From: DSNY01 sp040752195
GTDB lineage: Bacteria > Pseudomonadota > Gammaproteobacteria > Burkholderiales > Burkholderiaceae_F
Assembly (NCBI GenBank): GCA_040752195.1
Contig: JBFMFC010000012.1
Location: 1-64,000, forward strand
Direction: 5' to 3'
DNA: 64,000 bases
Numbering within the stretch: the stretch's first letter is position 1; the number at the start of each line of letters is the position of its first letter. The position numbers were made by a program, and so were the translations under genes. The notes under the pieces are model-generated. The model worked only from the letters and a program-made list of their open reading frames with translations. It did not search any database and was not told where the DNA came from. Positions 44,847 through 54,044 of this stretch are shown piece after piece.

Positions 44847-45556
44847 CGGCGATCCGTTCGGTCGACCGCCGCGACGGCGGTTCCGCCCGCGGCAATGTGC
44901 ACCACCTGAATCCGGACGGCGCTCGTCTTCGCCGGCGCTCCGTTGACGTAGAGCCGCGACTGCACGCGGTACTCGCCGGGAGGAACGCCCTGCGGGAAAG
45001 TGAACTGCAGCGTCGATACGTAGGCGCCGCCGCCTGCGCCCGCGGGCGCAGGCGTCTTGACGATCCGGCTGCGTTCGACGCCCTTCGGATCGACGACGAC
45101 GAACTCCTCGCGCAGTTCGCGCAAGGGCTCCTTCGCCCCCGGGACGACCTCGATGTTCGACCGCACCGTCACTTCATCGCCGCCCTTGGCGTTCGGGCGC
45201 GTCGTTTCGGTGCGATACGCGGTTACGACCGGCGCGGGTGGGAGCTGGTTGTTGTTGGCCTTGCGGTACTCGTCGCCGACCTGCTGTGCCGTCTTCGTTT
45301 GCGACACCTGGTAGTTGTATGCGACACAGGCGAGCGCGCCCAGCCCCGCGCCGAGCAGTGCGCCCTGCGCGCGATGCCGGTCGCCGCCCAGCAGTGCGCC
45401 GGCCGCGCCGCCGATCACCGCGCCGACGACCGGATTGCACGGATCCTCGCTTGCCGCGTTGCGCCGCGGGTTCTGCGCGCAGCCGGCAAGCGCTGCGGCG
45501 ATTGCAAGCGCAAGGCTGCAGCGACGGAGCACGGCAAGCGGACGGGACATCGGCAT
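44843..45556 (-). CDS. Glycine-zipper lipoprotein
   Basis: A 237-aa lipoprotein with lipobox ALAGCAQN, followed by a glycine-zipper stretch (VVGAVIGGAAGALLGGD, GALLGAGLGALACVAYNYQ) and a beta-rich C-terminal domain with a late Pro-Gly-rich strand. Such proteins sit in the outer membrane or periplasm. It lies between the Ser/Thr kinase and FHA genes of one operon and overlaps the FHA gene. Exact role unknown. Confidence 0.72.
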   Translation of the reverse strand: MPMSRPLAVLRRCSLALAIAAALAGCAQNPRRNAASEDPCNPVVGAVIGGAAGALLGGDRHRAQGALLGAGLGALACVAYNYQVSQTKTAQQVGDEYRKANNNQLPPAPVVTAYRTETTRPNAKGGDEVTVRSNIEVVPGAKEPLRELREEFVVVDPKGVERSRIVKTPAPAGAGGGAYVSTLQFTFPQGVPPGEYRVQSRLYVNGAPAKTSAVRIQVVHIAAGGTAVAAVDRTDRR

Positions 45557-45580
45557 GGCAGGGCTCCGCGACGATCAATC

Positions 45581-47188
45581 TCAGCGCATCTTCCAGTCGC
45601 TCGACAGCGCCGCCTCCTGGCCGGCGCGCGCAAGCTTCAGCAGGCGCTGCGCCGCCGGGTCCTCGGGGTCGGCCTTCAGAACCGCCTCGGCGCGGCGGAT
45701 TGTGCACGCGAAGTCGCGCGCGACCAAGCAGTCGCGCCCCTCGCGCAATGCGCGTTGCATCCACAACGGGCGTGCCGCGTGGCGCGAGGTCTCGCCGTCG
45801 ACCGCATCGGTTGCGCCGGACGCCGGCGCGCGCTCGGCGGTCTGTGCGGACGCAGGCGGGGCGGGACGGGGCGCGGACTTCTTCGGCGTTTCGGCCGCGC
45901 GTGACGGCGTCGCTGCAGCGGCGTCCGCCGCGGTCTTGGCGTCCGTTGCGGCAGCGGGTTCGCCCTGCTTGTCCCGGTCGGTCGCAGGCCGCGCGGGCTG
46001 CGCGAGCGATTTCGATGCCGCCGCGAGCGCGCGTTCGTCGCGCTGGCGCACGGCCTGAATCGCCACGCCGGCGCCGGCGACCAGCGCCACCCCGAGCGCC
46101 GCACCCCAGATGATCGCGCGGCCTACGCGCGGCGCACGCTGCGGAACCGGCGGCGCCGCCGGCACATCGCTCGAACGCTCGCCCTGCGCAGGCGGCGGCG
46201 CCGCGGCGAGCGACCGGCGGAACTCGGCCACGCTCTGCGGCCGGTCGGCGGGACGCGGCGCCAGCGCGCGATCGATCGCGGCGAGGAACGCCTCGCCGTA
46301 ACGCCCGCGCGCAGTCCGCGCGAGCGGCTCGTGCGCGTCTTGCACGACACGGCCGACCGAAGGTGCCGGCGCGCGCCCGGTGATCGCGAAGTGCACGACC
46401 GCGGCGAGCGCGTACAGATCGGTCCACGGCCCCTGCTTCATGCCCGGGATCTCGTCGTACTGCTCGATCGGCGCGAAGCCCGGCTTCAGGATCACCGTCA
46501 GCGCCTGCGTGTGCTCTCCGATCACGCGGCGCGCCGCGCCGAAGTCGAGCAGCAGCGGCTTCGGATCGGCACGGTCGCCGCCGACGAGCAGGATGTTGTC
46601 GGGCGAGATGTCGCGATGCAGGCAGTCGGCCCGGTGCAGCAGCTCCAGCGCGTCGAGCAGCGGCACCAGCAGCTTGCGCAGCCAGGTTTCGTCGGGCGGC
46701 GCGGCGCGCGCTTTCAGCGCCTGCTTGAGCGTGCCGCCTTCGTACAGCGGCATCGCCATGTACGCGGTGCCGTTGGCGGCCCAGAAGCGGAATACCTTGA
46801 CCAGCGCCGGATGGTCGAACTGCGCGAGCAGCCGCGCTTCGTTGATGAAGCTCTTCAGGCCGACCTCGAACGTCGGGCGGTGCTGCTCGGACTTGATCGT
46901 CACGCTGAAGTCCGGCAGGCGCGAGGCGAGCGCCGCCGGCATGTACTCCTTCAGCGCGACCTCGCGCTTGAGCGAATGGTCGATCGCGCGGTAGACGATG
47001 CCGAAACCGCCTTCGCCAAGAACGCCGGCGATCTCGAACTCGCCGAGCCGCGTTCCCGTCGGCAGCACGTTGCTGCTGCCCGCGGGCGCTGCCGTCGCGC
47101 CGCCCGCGGTCGGCTGGGTGACCGCCAGCACCGTGCCGTCCGGATCGGACGCTGCGGACGGGCCGGGCCGGGGCGGCGGCGAGTGCAT
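45581..47188 (-). CDS. PpkA-like membrane serine/threonine protein kinase
   Basis: A 535-aa transmembrane kinase. The cytoplasmic kinase domain (about 40-300) carries LGEGGFGIVYRA (P-loop), VALKEYMP (Lys), the catalytic loop CLHRDISPDNILL, and DFGAARR. A transmembrane helix (about 370-390, IIWGAALGVALVAGAGVAIQ) leads to an Ala/Pro-rich periplasmic tail with TPR-like end. The ATG at 47188 is preferred over one at 47293, which would overlap the gcdH leader. With the FHA protein and lipoprotein it forms a cassette like the T6SS threonine phosphorylation pathway. Confidence 0.87.
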   Translation of the reverse strand: MHSPPPRPGPSAASDPDGTVLAVTQPTAGGATAAPAGSSNVLPTGTRLGEFEIAGVLGEGGFGIVYRAIDHSLKREVALKEYMPAALASRLPDFSVTIKSEQHRPTFEVGLKSFINEARLLAQFDHPALVKVFRFWAANGTAYMAMPLYEGGTLKQALKARAAPPDETWLRKLLVPLLDALELLHRADCLHRDISPDNILLVGGDRADPKPLLLDFGAARRVIGEHTQALTVILKPGFAPIEQYDEIPGMKQGPWTDLYALAAVVHFAITGRAPAPSVGRVVQDAHEPLARTARGRYGEAFLAAIDRALAPRPADRPQSVAEFRRSLAAAPPPAQGERSSDVPAAPPVPQRAPRVGRAIIWGAALGVALVAGAGVAIQAVRQRDERALAAASKSLAQPARPATDRDKQGEPAAATDAKTAADAAAATPSRAAETPKKSAPRPAPPASAQTAERAPASGATDAVDGETSRHAARPLWMQRALREGRDCLVARDFACTIRRAEAVLKADPEDPAAQRLLKLARAGQEAALSSDWKMR

Positions 47189-47265
47189 GAACAAGGGAGC
47201 GCTGTCGCGTGATCGCCGCAGTCTATCCGCCGCCGACAGCCGCGGCGAGCGCAAAAAGCGGCGCG

Positions 47266-47271
47266 TAAAAT
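47266..47271 (+). promoter_or_regulatory. Putative -10 box of gcdH
   Basis: TAAAAT predicts a start near 47278 and a short leader with CGGAG before the ATG at 47296. No clear -35. Confidence 0.35.
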
Positions 47272-47295
47272 CGCCACTTCCCGACGGAGACAACG

Positions 47296-48498
47296 ATGAA
47301 CGCGCCGCACGCCGCCCAGCAGCTGAAGGCCCAGTTCAAATGGGACGACCCGCTGCTGCTCGATTCACAGCTCACCGAAGACGAGCGGATGGTGCGCGAC
47401 GCCGCCGCGCGCTACGCGCAGGACAAGCTCGCACCGCGCGTCCTCGAGGCGTTCCGCCACGAGAAGACCGATCCCGCGATCTTCCGCGAGATGGGTTCGC
47501 TCGGGCTGCTCGGCCCCACGATCCCTGCCGAGTACGGCGGCCCGGGGCTGAACTACGTCGCGTACGGGCTGATCGCGCGCGAGATCGAGCGCGTCGACTC
47601 CGGCTACCGGTCGATGATGAGCGTGCAAAGCTCGCTCGTGATGGTGCCGATCTACGAATTCGGTTCGGAAGCGCAGAAGCGGAAGTACCTGCCGAAGCTC
47701 GCGACCGGCGAATGGATCGGCTGTTTCGGCCTCACGGAGCCGAACCACGGGTCGGACCCGGGCAGCATGGAAACGCGCGCGCGCAAGGTCGAAGGCGGCT
47801 ACAGGCTGGCCGGCGCCAAGATGTGGATCACCAACAGCCCGATCGCCGACGTGTTCGTCGTGTGGGCGAAGAACGACGCGGGCAAGATCCGCGGCTTCAT
47901 CCTCGAGAAGGGCATGAAGGGTCTGTCGGCGCCGGCGATCCACGGCAAGGTAGGCCTGCGCGCGTCGATCACCGGCGAGATCGTGCTGGACGACGTGTTC
48001 GTGCCGGCCGACAGCGAACTGCCGAACGTCGAGGGACTGAAAGGTCCGTTCACCTGCCTGAACTCGGCGCGCTACGGCATCGCCTGGGGCGCGCTGGGCG
48101 CGGCCGAGGACTGCTGGTTCCGCGCGCGTCAGTACGTGCTCGACCGCAAGCAGTTCGGCCGTCCGCTGGCGGCGAACCAGCTCATCCAGAAGAAGCTTGC
48201 CGACATGCAGACCGAGATCGCGCTCGGGCTGCAAGGGTGTCTGCGGCTCGGCCGGATGAAGGACGAAGGCACCGCCGCGGTCGAGATCACTTCGATCATG
48301 AAGCGCAACTCGTGCGGCAAGGCGCTGGAGATCGCGCGCCTGGCGCGCGACATGCTCGGCGGCAACGGCATCTCCGACGAGTTCGGCGTGGCGCGCCACC
48401 TCGTCAACCTCGAGGTCGTCAACACGTACGAGGGCACGCACGACATCCACGCGCTGATCCTCGGCCGCGCGCAAACTGGGATTCAGGCATTCAACTGA
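47296..48498 (+). CDS. gcdH: Glutaryl-CoA dehydrogenase
   Basis: A 400-aa FAD acyl-CoA dehydrogenase that oxidatively decarboxylates glutaryl-CoA to crotonyl-CoA in Lys/Trp/glutarate catabolism. GcdH features are FGLTEPNHGSDPGSMETRAR, KMWITNSPIADVFVVWAKN, and the catalytic Glu in NTYEGTHDIHALILGRAQTG near the C-terminus. The length is normal. It stands alone; the IS element begins 74 nt after its stop. Confidence 0.94.
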   Translation: MNAPHAAQQLKAQFKWDDPLLLDSQLTEDERMVRDAAARYAQDKLAPRVLEAFRHEKTDPAIFREMGSLGLLGPTIPAEYGGPGLNYVAYGLIAREIERVDSGYRSMMSVQSSLVMVPIYEFGSEAQKRKYLPKLATGEWIGCFGLTEPNHGSDPGSMETRARKVEGGYRLAGAKMWITNSPIADVFVVWAKNDAGKIRGFILEKGMKGLSAPAIHGKVGLRASITGEIVLDDVFVPADSELPNVEGLKGPFTCLNSARYGIAWGALGAAEDCWFRARQYVLDRKQFGRPLAANQLIQKKLADMQTEIALGLQGCLRLGRMKDEGTAAVEITSIMKRNSCGKALEIARLARDMLGGNGISDEFGVARHLVNLEVVNTYEGTHDIHALILGRAQTGIQAFN

Positions 48499-48637
48499 GC
48501 GGCGTCGCTCGCGCAGCCACCGGGCCGCTGCGGCAATGGCGTTTCCGACAGCCGACGCAGCAAGTCGGCTAGGGAAACACTGAACAAGTCCTCGCGCAGC
48601 TTGTCGTGGTCGGCAACGCTTGGCGAGGGCAACGACG

Positions 48638-49688
48638 ATGAAGCAGAGCGCCTTGGCGATGGCGGCCGATCAAGGCGCGGGGTTCGAGCGGTATCGCAAG
48701 CGCACGCGGCGCGAGGCGTTTCTGGCGCAGATGAACACGCTGGTGCCGTGGGCTGAGCTCGGCGCCCTGATCGAGCCGCACTACCCCAAGGCCGGCAATG
48801 GTCGCCCGCCGATCGGTCTGGCGCCCATGCTGCGCATCCACCTGCTGCAGCACTGGTTCAACCTGGCCGACGAGGCGATGGAAGAGGCGCTGTACGACTC
48901 GGCCGCGCTGCGCGCCTTCGTCGGCATCGACCTGGGTCGCGAGCCGGTGCCCGATGCCACGAGTCTTCTGCGCTTCCGCCACCTGCTCGAGAAGCACCGC
49001 TTGGGCGAGGCCATCTTCGCCGAAGTCGGCAAGGTGCTGCAGGCCCGGGGGCTGAAGCTGTCCGGCGGCACCATCGTCGATGCCACGCTGATCGCGGCGC
49101 CCAGCTCCACCAAGAACGCCGAGTGCAGCCGCGACCCTGAGATGAAGCAGACGAAGAAAGGCAACCAGTGGCACTTTGTGCGCTTGCGCGCATCCCGCTC
49201 GCGCGGGACCGCCGGCACAGCCGGCGTCCTGCGGCCGCTGCCGCGGCCTGGTGGGATGAAGGTGCACGTGGGGGCGGATGCCAAAACCGGCGTGGTGCAC
49301 GCGGCGGTGGTGACGGCGGCCAACGTGCACGACAAGCACGCCGTGCCAGACCTGTTGCACGGCGCGGAGACGCGGGTCTATGGCGATCGGGGCTACCAAG
49401 GCTGCACCGACCTCATCAAGGATACGGCGCCGAACGCGAAGGACTTCACCAACCGCCGGGTGCGCCAGCCGTGGGGCGAAGACGAGGTGGCACGGGCACG
49501 CAATCGGACCAAGAACCGCGTCCGGGCGCGGGTCGAGCATGTGGTTCCATGCGCTCAAGCGGCTGTTCGGCTTCGCGAAGGTGCGCTACCGCGGGCTGAT
49601 GAAGAACGCCGACCGGGTGTTCACGGCGCCGGCGCTGGCCAACCCGATCCTGGCGCAGCGACGCATGCCGGCCTGGGTGCGCCTGTAG
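48638..49688 (+). pseudogene. IS5-family DDE transposase, frameshifted
   Basis: The reading frame from ATG 48638 carries the N-terminal DUF772-type domain (PPIGLAPMLRIHLLQHWFNL) and DDE catalytic segments: Asp in GGTIVDATLIAAPSS, Asp in RVYGDRGYQG, Glu in RVRARVEHV. After GAGCATGTG near 49545 an extra G shifts the frame: the family C-terminus (HALKRLFGFAKVRYRGLM ... MPAWVRL) continues in another frame to 49688. A 75-nt palindrome-rich piece (49178-49252) also interrupts the segment between QWHF and GMKVHVGAD. Either the copy is dead or a sequencing error produced the shift. Confidence 0.85.
49178..49252 (+). repeat. 75-nt palindrome-rich in-frame insertion within the transposase
   Basis: IS5-type transposases normally read QWHF directly into GMKxHxGxD. 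Here 25 residues (VRLRASRSRGTAGTAG...) intervene. The DNA contains three small palindromes: CCCGCTCGCGCGGG, GCCGGCACAGCCGGC and GCGGCCGCTGCCGCGGC. It looks like a mini-repeat inserted in frame; it does not match the TIR element cores. Confidence 0.55.
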
Positions 49689-49961
49689 CGAGCGACACGA
49701 CCGCCGCGCAGGCTCGCAGCAGTCGATCGAACCCCGCATCGGCCTCCTCGACGCTGTCTTCGACATGAAAAACGACGCCGATCCGAGCAAAGGCTTCACA
49801 GGCGAGCCTTGCGTTTCCCTAGGTGAAGCGTTCGACCAAACCTCTCAATCCCTTGCCGGACACGAGGTTTCAACGGGCCTCGGTGTCGATCGCGGCGTTC
49901 CGTCGCAATTCGTGTAGCGTGGCCCAGATGAACCTGGCGATCGGTACGTGGGCAGCTCGTC

Positions 49962-52001
49962 CTACTTGTTGGGGTCGTACACGGTCGTGTTCGATTGCAA
50001 CGCGTCGGCCTTTGCCGTGTTGTCGGCCACACACTGGTGCCAGCGCGCACGCGAAGGCGAACCGTCGTCCTCGTCCAGAAAGCACTGGCACGTGCAGGCG
50101 GCTGCGCGGTAGCACGCAGACTGGCCGCCGCGCTCGCATTGCGCCTTGAGGCCGGCGCACCGGGCATCGCAGGTCGCCGCAATGCGTTGCGCGTCCGATC
50201 TGGTCGCTCGGCCGCTGCCCGCGGGCCCGCCTGCCGCCGCACGCCGGGAGCCCGAAGTCGCTGCAGCACTCTGCTGCTGAAGCTGCGCCGCAGCTTGGTT
50301 GATGCTCGACACCAACGTGTCGACGAACTCCCGCCGCTGTCGCCGTTCTTCTTCCGCGGCCGCCCTCTGCTCCTCGCGCTCGGCCCGCTCGCGCTCGGCC
50401 CGCTCGCGCCGTTCATCCTCCCGGCGCTGCTTTGCCGAGGACTCGGAATCGTCGATGGCGGCCAGTTCCTCGTGCATACGATCGCGGAAGCGGCTCGCCA
50501 TCGGGGATTGCGCGAGCGACGCGTACTCAGCCTGCTTATTGACCATTTCACGGGCCTTACGGAAATTCTCCAGATGGAACTCATAGATCAGCCCGGCTCG
50601 AAACGCCGCCTCCCACAAATACCCCGCTTCCCCGGCGCGTTCGAACCAGCGCGCGGCCTCGCGATAGCTGTTTCGCCGCGCGTCACTGCCGGATGGGTGC
50701 TTTTCGGCCAGAGTCTCGATGATCATGCCAAGGCGGAACTGCGCGTGAGCGTTGCCCGCCTGCGCGGCCGGCGTGAACGATTGCGCAGCTGCATTGAGCC
50801 AGCGCAAGGCCGCTTTCTCCTCGGTAGGATGAAACTGCGTGCCGATCGCGGGCAGCAGCGTAACGCCCAACTGGAACTGCGCTTCCGGATCTCCGGACTC
50901 GGCTGCGTTGCGGGCCGAACTGATGAACTCGCGTGCCCATTTCCCGGCCAGCACGGGATCTATGGGTTCCGTTAAAGCGTAGTGCGAATACAGCAGCGCC
51001 ATCGCCTGCCACAGCCCCTGCGCGGCGGCCGATTCCAGCCACGCCAGTTTCTTATCTCCGGCCGTACAACCGGTGACCATGGCGCAATACAGCCGCGCGT
51101 GCGGATCGCCGGCCGCCGCGGCGGACCGCAAAGGCGGCATGAGCGTGCGAGCGAGTTCTTCCAACCGCCGCCCGTCCGCCTTGACGCCTTTCGCATGCTT
51201 GACCATGTCATACAGCTGATAGCCCGCGTGCCAGTTGCCTTGCTGCATGGCCGCTCGATAGTGCCGTTCGGCGGCTGACCAGTTCTTCTCCGTATAGGCG
51301 GCGTCGCCTTGAGCGAGCAGTTCGTCGCCGGCGATCACGCTGCGCTTCGGCGGAGCCTTCACTTCCTGGGGCGGCGCATCGGCCGCCTGCACCGAGGCAC
51401 GGATGTACGCCCGGTAGCGCGTCAGCGAGTCGCAGCCGCGTCGATCTTTCTTCTTTGTCGCATCGCAGATCTTCTCGAGTAGAGCCTCGCCGAGCGCTTC
51501 GTCGTCCGCCTTGGCGAAGTGCACGTCGTCGGTGGAGCTGAACCCCAGCTCTGAGGTTGGCTTCAGCCGCCAGCCAAGCAGCAGTTCTCCGGTGAGTTGA
51601 CACACGTACGCGTCCGACGCCTCCGGACTCGGTTTGTGACAGAACGCTGCGCCAACTTGCGCCGCCGTCTTGCGATCCGCCGGCGTCACATCGTCCCGCA
51701 TCGCGTGCTGGATGTAGACGTTGCAGACGTTCTTGTTATCGTATGTGGCGCAGCCTTGGCGCAGCAGTGCGTGCGCCGACTGCGTCGCGCCTTTGCGCTG
51801 CAACACCCCGGCCACACTCAGGCATGCGCCCGCCGCCCGCTGCCTAGGGTTGCCGTACCGATCCTTGCCGGTCATACAAAACTTGTACTCCTCTTCGCTG
51901 ACCTGGATCTCCCCCTTTTCGGTGTCGATGGTTCGCGTCGACGGTCCGCTGGCGCAGGCCGTCGCGATCAGCGCTATAACCCCGGCAAAGAGTCGCCGCA
52001 A
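49962..52001 (-). CDS. Sel1-repeat lipoprotein with coiled coil and Cys-rich tail
   Basis: A 679-aa protein. A TTG start at 52001 is chosen because GAGGAG precedes it at 9 nt and it begins a lipoprotein signal (LFAGVIALIATAC); an ATG at 52055 would add 18 residues. Several Sel1/TPR-like repeats span about 230-500 (e.g. GDPEAQFQLGVTLLPAIGTQ; GNAHAQFRLGMIIETLAEKH). A highly charged Arg/Glu coiled coil follows, then a Cys-rich C-terminus (CDARCAGLKAQCERGG and ACYRAAACTCQCF). Function unknown; Sel1 proteins are adaptors, and the Cys array may be disulfide-bonded in the periplasm. The gene adjoins the IS5 element. Confidence 0.72.
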   Translation of the reverse strand: MRRLFAGVIALIATACASGPSTRTIDTEKGEIQVSEEEYKFCMTGKDRYGNPRQRAAGACLSVAGVLQRKGATQSAHALLRQGCATYDNKNVCNVYIQHAMRDDVTPADRKTAAQVGAAFCHKPSPEASDAYVCQLTGELLLGWRLKPTSELGFSSTDDVHFAKADDEALGEALLEKICDATKKKDRRGCDSLTRYRAYIRASVQAADAPPQEVKAPPKRSVIAGDELLAQGDAAYTEKNWSAAERHYRAAMQQGNWHAGYQLYDMVKHAKGVKADGRRLEELARTLMPPLRSAAAAGDPHARLYCAMVTGCTAGDKKLAWLESAAAQGLWQAMALLYSHYALTEPIDPVLAGKWAREFISSARNAAESGDPEAQFQLGVTLLPAIGTQFHPTEEKAALRWLNAAAQSFTPAAQAGNAHAQFRLGMIIETLAEKHPSGSDARRNSYREAARWFERAGEAGYLWEAAFRAGLIYEFHLENFRKAREMVNKQAEYASLAQSPMASRFRDRMHEELAAIDDSESSAKQRREDERRERAERERAEREEQRAAAEEERRQRREFVDTLVSSINQAAAQLQQQSAAATSGSRRAAAGGPAGSGRATRSDAQRIAATCDARCAGLKAQCERGGQSACYRAAACTCQCFLDEDDGSPSRARWHQCVADNTAKADALQSNTTVYDPNK

Positions 52002-52100
52002 CGTTCGTTTCTCCTCTGCCAAACTCCCCTCCCTCGCCTCGAATGGCCAACGCAATCGAGCGCGCGTCGCCTGACAAATAGGGTGGCGCGGTCTCGGCGG

Positions 52101-53339
52101 TTACTGCCCGGTAAGGTAGTAGCTGATCAGCCGAAACGCCAGCGCATCCAACGCGGGGTTCTGCACGTTGCCGTACCAGTCGAACGCGTTCGAGGCGACG
52201 AGCACGGCGAAGCCGCGCTCCGGTGCGACCCACACGACGGTGTTGAAGCCGATGTAAGCGCCGGCGTGCGTGAACGTGCGCCCCGCCGCCCAGTCGCTCG
52301 TGCCGACCATCCAGCCGAGCGCGTACTGCCATGAACCGCCCGGAACGGATACCCGCGGCGTGGTCAGCTTGCGGCCGCTCGCGGCGCTGATCAGGGTCGA
52401 CTTGCCGGCGTCGGCCAGCATCAGCTCGCGCACCAGCGAGGCCCAGTCGCGCATCGACAGGTAGGCGCCACCCGGCGCGTTGTACACGGGGTTAGCGCCG
52501 CACGGCTGGCACACGGTCCACGCGCCGTTCTCGAGAATGTGGCCGACCGGCTGGTCGCTGCCACCGGACGAAGCGGCATTGCCCCAGCCCGCGCTCGACA
52601 GCGCGAGCGGCGTGAAGATCCGGTCGCGCATCAGATCTTCGAAGTTGCCGCCCCAGGCGCGCTCGACCATCGCCGCCGCGATCATGTAGCCCAGATTGCT
52701 GTACGAGAACGTACCGACGGCCGCGACGGGCGCCTGCGCCAGTCCCCAGGCGGCCGCCGCGTTGCGGCCGTCCCTGGCACTCGGCCATGTCGCGCCCCAG
52801 ATCGAGTACGGCGGATCGCGCGGCAATCCGGTCGCGTGCGACAGCAACTGCTCGAGCGTCGCGCCTCGGTACTCGGCGCGTATCGACGACGAAAGCTCGG
52901 GAAACGACTGCTCGACGGTCGTCGTCCATGCGATCTTGCCTGCATCCACGGCCATCGCTGCCAGCGCGGAGACGACCGCCTTCAACGTCGAGCCCGTGCT
53001 CCACTTGTCGTCGACCGTGACGGGCGCGGTGATGCCCAGGCGACGCGTGCCGCTGGCACCGATCGAATGCAGCCCGCTCGTCGTCACGATCGCGCCGGCA
53101 AGCGCCGGCACACCGTGCTGCGCGCGGACCGACTCGACGATCGCGCCGATGTCGTTCGGCGTCGCGGGTGCGGGCGGCGGTGTCTGGGTGGGCGGCGCCT
53201 GCGGGGGCGCGTTCGATGCGCCGCCACCACCGCCGCACGCAGCCAGCGCGAGCGCGGCGAACGCCGCGAGCGCGGCCTTGGACACCGCAAATGCGAACCC
53301 GCTGCGAAGCGCGCTCATGCGCACACTCGGTGTTTGCAT
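52101..53339 (-). CDS. Serine hydrolase lipoprotein (beta-lactamase/class C family)
   Basis: A 412-aa lipoprotein of the beta-lactamase-related serine hydrolase family. The lipobox is ALAACGG, followed by a Gly and Pro/Thr-rich linker. The catalytic motif SxxK is in STGSTLKAVVS, the Tyr motif in FSYSNLGYMIA, and a late HAG triad element in FTHAGAYIGFN. Such proteins act as esterases or D-amino-acid peptidases; activity here is unknown. The ATG at 53339 gives a 35-residue signal; ATG 53318 is a possible shorter start. Confidence 0.85.
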   Translation of the reverse strand: MQTPSVRMSALRSGFAFAVSKAALAAFAALALAACGGGGGASNAPPQAPPTQTPPPAPATPNDIGAIVESVRAQHGVPALAGAIVTTSGLHSIGASGTRRLGITAPVTVDDKWSTGSTLKAVVSALAAMAVDAGKIAWTTTVEQSFPELSSSIRAEYRGATLEQLLSHATGLPRDPPYSIWGATWPSARDGRNAAAAWGLAQAPVAAVGTFSYSNLGYMIAAAMVERAWGGNFEDLMRDRIFTPLALSSAGWGNAASSGGSDQPVGHILENGAWTVCQPCGANPVYNAPGGAYLSMRDWASLVRELMLADAGKSTLISAASGRKLTTPRVSVPGGSWQYALGWMVGTSDWAAGRTFTHAGAYIGFNTVVWVAPERGFAVLVASNAFDWYGNVQNPALDALAFRLISYYLTGQ

Positions 53340-53512
53340 CCCTCTGCTCTCCGTTTCCACGCGTTCTGTTGTCCCACGCTTCCGGGATGGCGCGCATGAT
53401 CGGGGACGCGGTCCGCCTCCCAAATCTCCGGAACTGGGTACCCGTCGTCGCTCTGCGGATCGACGACCGACCGTCGGCGCCGCCGTCGCGCTCAGTCGGC
53501 CGGTGAGCAGGG

Positions 53513-53887
53513 CTACTGACGCTCTGCCAAGTCGCGAGCGGCGGTCATCCTTGCGACTAGAAACCGCGCTGTTTCGCGACCCTGTCCGGCCGCCTGTGCG
53601 AGCCAGTACATCGCCTTCGTTCGGTTCGCGGCGATCTGCGTGCCGTACAGCGCCTCGCCGTACAGATGCATGAGTCCGGCAATCTCCTGCGCCTGCGCGT
53701 CGCCCGCCTGCGCAGCGCGCTCGTAGGCCGCAAGCGCGGCGGCGAAGTGCTGCACTTCGTATTCCGCCCCCGCGCCGTCGAGCGCGGTCTCTACGGCATT
53801 TGCCGCGCCCGCGAAGGCGATTCCAAGCCCGATCGCCAGCGCGATTCGCCGCGCGGCCGAGAACGTCCTGTCGATCCGATTGCGCAC
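53513..53887 (-). CDS. Small secreted Sel1-repeat protein
   Basis: A 124-aa protein: signal peptide (about 1-31, ALAIGLGIAFAGAANA) and about two TPR/Sel1-like repeats (HFAAALAAYERAAQAG; KAMYWLAQAAGQGRETARFL). The GTG at 53887 is chosen because GGAGGG lies 7 nt upstream; an ATG at 53971 would add 28 unconserved residues. It lies upstream of the serine hydrolase on the same strand and may act with it or with the Sel1 lipoprotein. Confidence 0.7.
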   Translation of the reverse strand: MRNRIDRTFSAARRIALAIGLGIAFAGAANAVETALDGAGAEYEVQHFAAALAAYERAAQAGDAQAQEIAGLMHLYGEALYGTQIAANRTKAMYWLAQAAGQGRETARFLVARMTAARDLAERQ

Positions 53888-54044
53888 TTGTGTCCCTCCA
53901 GGGTGTTGAACTGCATCGACCCGGGAGTTCGGCAACGACGCCGGCGGGTGGATGCCCAGGACTGGGTACAAGCACGCTGCGCCGTGGCGTGCGCGGCGCG
54001 CGCGGCGTTGGTTATGCTGGCGCCCGCCCTAGTCCCGACCGCTC

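Larger units (their letters stand above)
48573..49818 (+). mobile_element. IS5-family insertion sequence (1246 bp) with CTAG target duplication
   Basis: The element starts GGAAACACTGAACAAG at 48573 and ends ...CTTGCGTTTCC at 49818; the outer 6-8 bases form the inverted repeat GGAAAC(A/G)C. The flanks 48569-48572 and 49819-49822 are both CTAG, which fits the 4-bp YTAR-type target duplication of IS5. It carries one transposase gene with a frameshift and an in-frame insertion, so it is probably no longer autonomous. Confidence 0.85.

Noticed and set aside
43782..47188. Full type VI secretion locus
   Set aside because: Only the kinase/FHA/lipoprotein cassette is here; the flanks are a thioesterase and gcdH, with no sheath, tube or membrane-complex genes.
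49540..49550. Programmed frameshift in the IS5 transposase
   Set aside because: No slippery heptamer is seen, and IS5-type transposases of this form are usually one ORF; an indel or sequencing error is simpler.
49823..50149. A 108-codon plus-strand frame next to the IS right end
   Set aside because: Most of it is antisense to the Sel1 lipoprotein, has Cys/Arg-rich shadow composition, and no ribosome-binding site.
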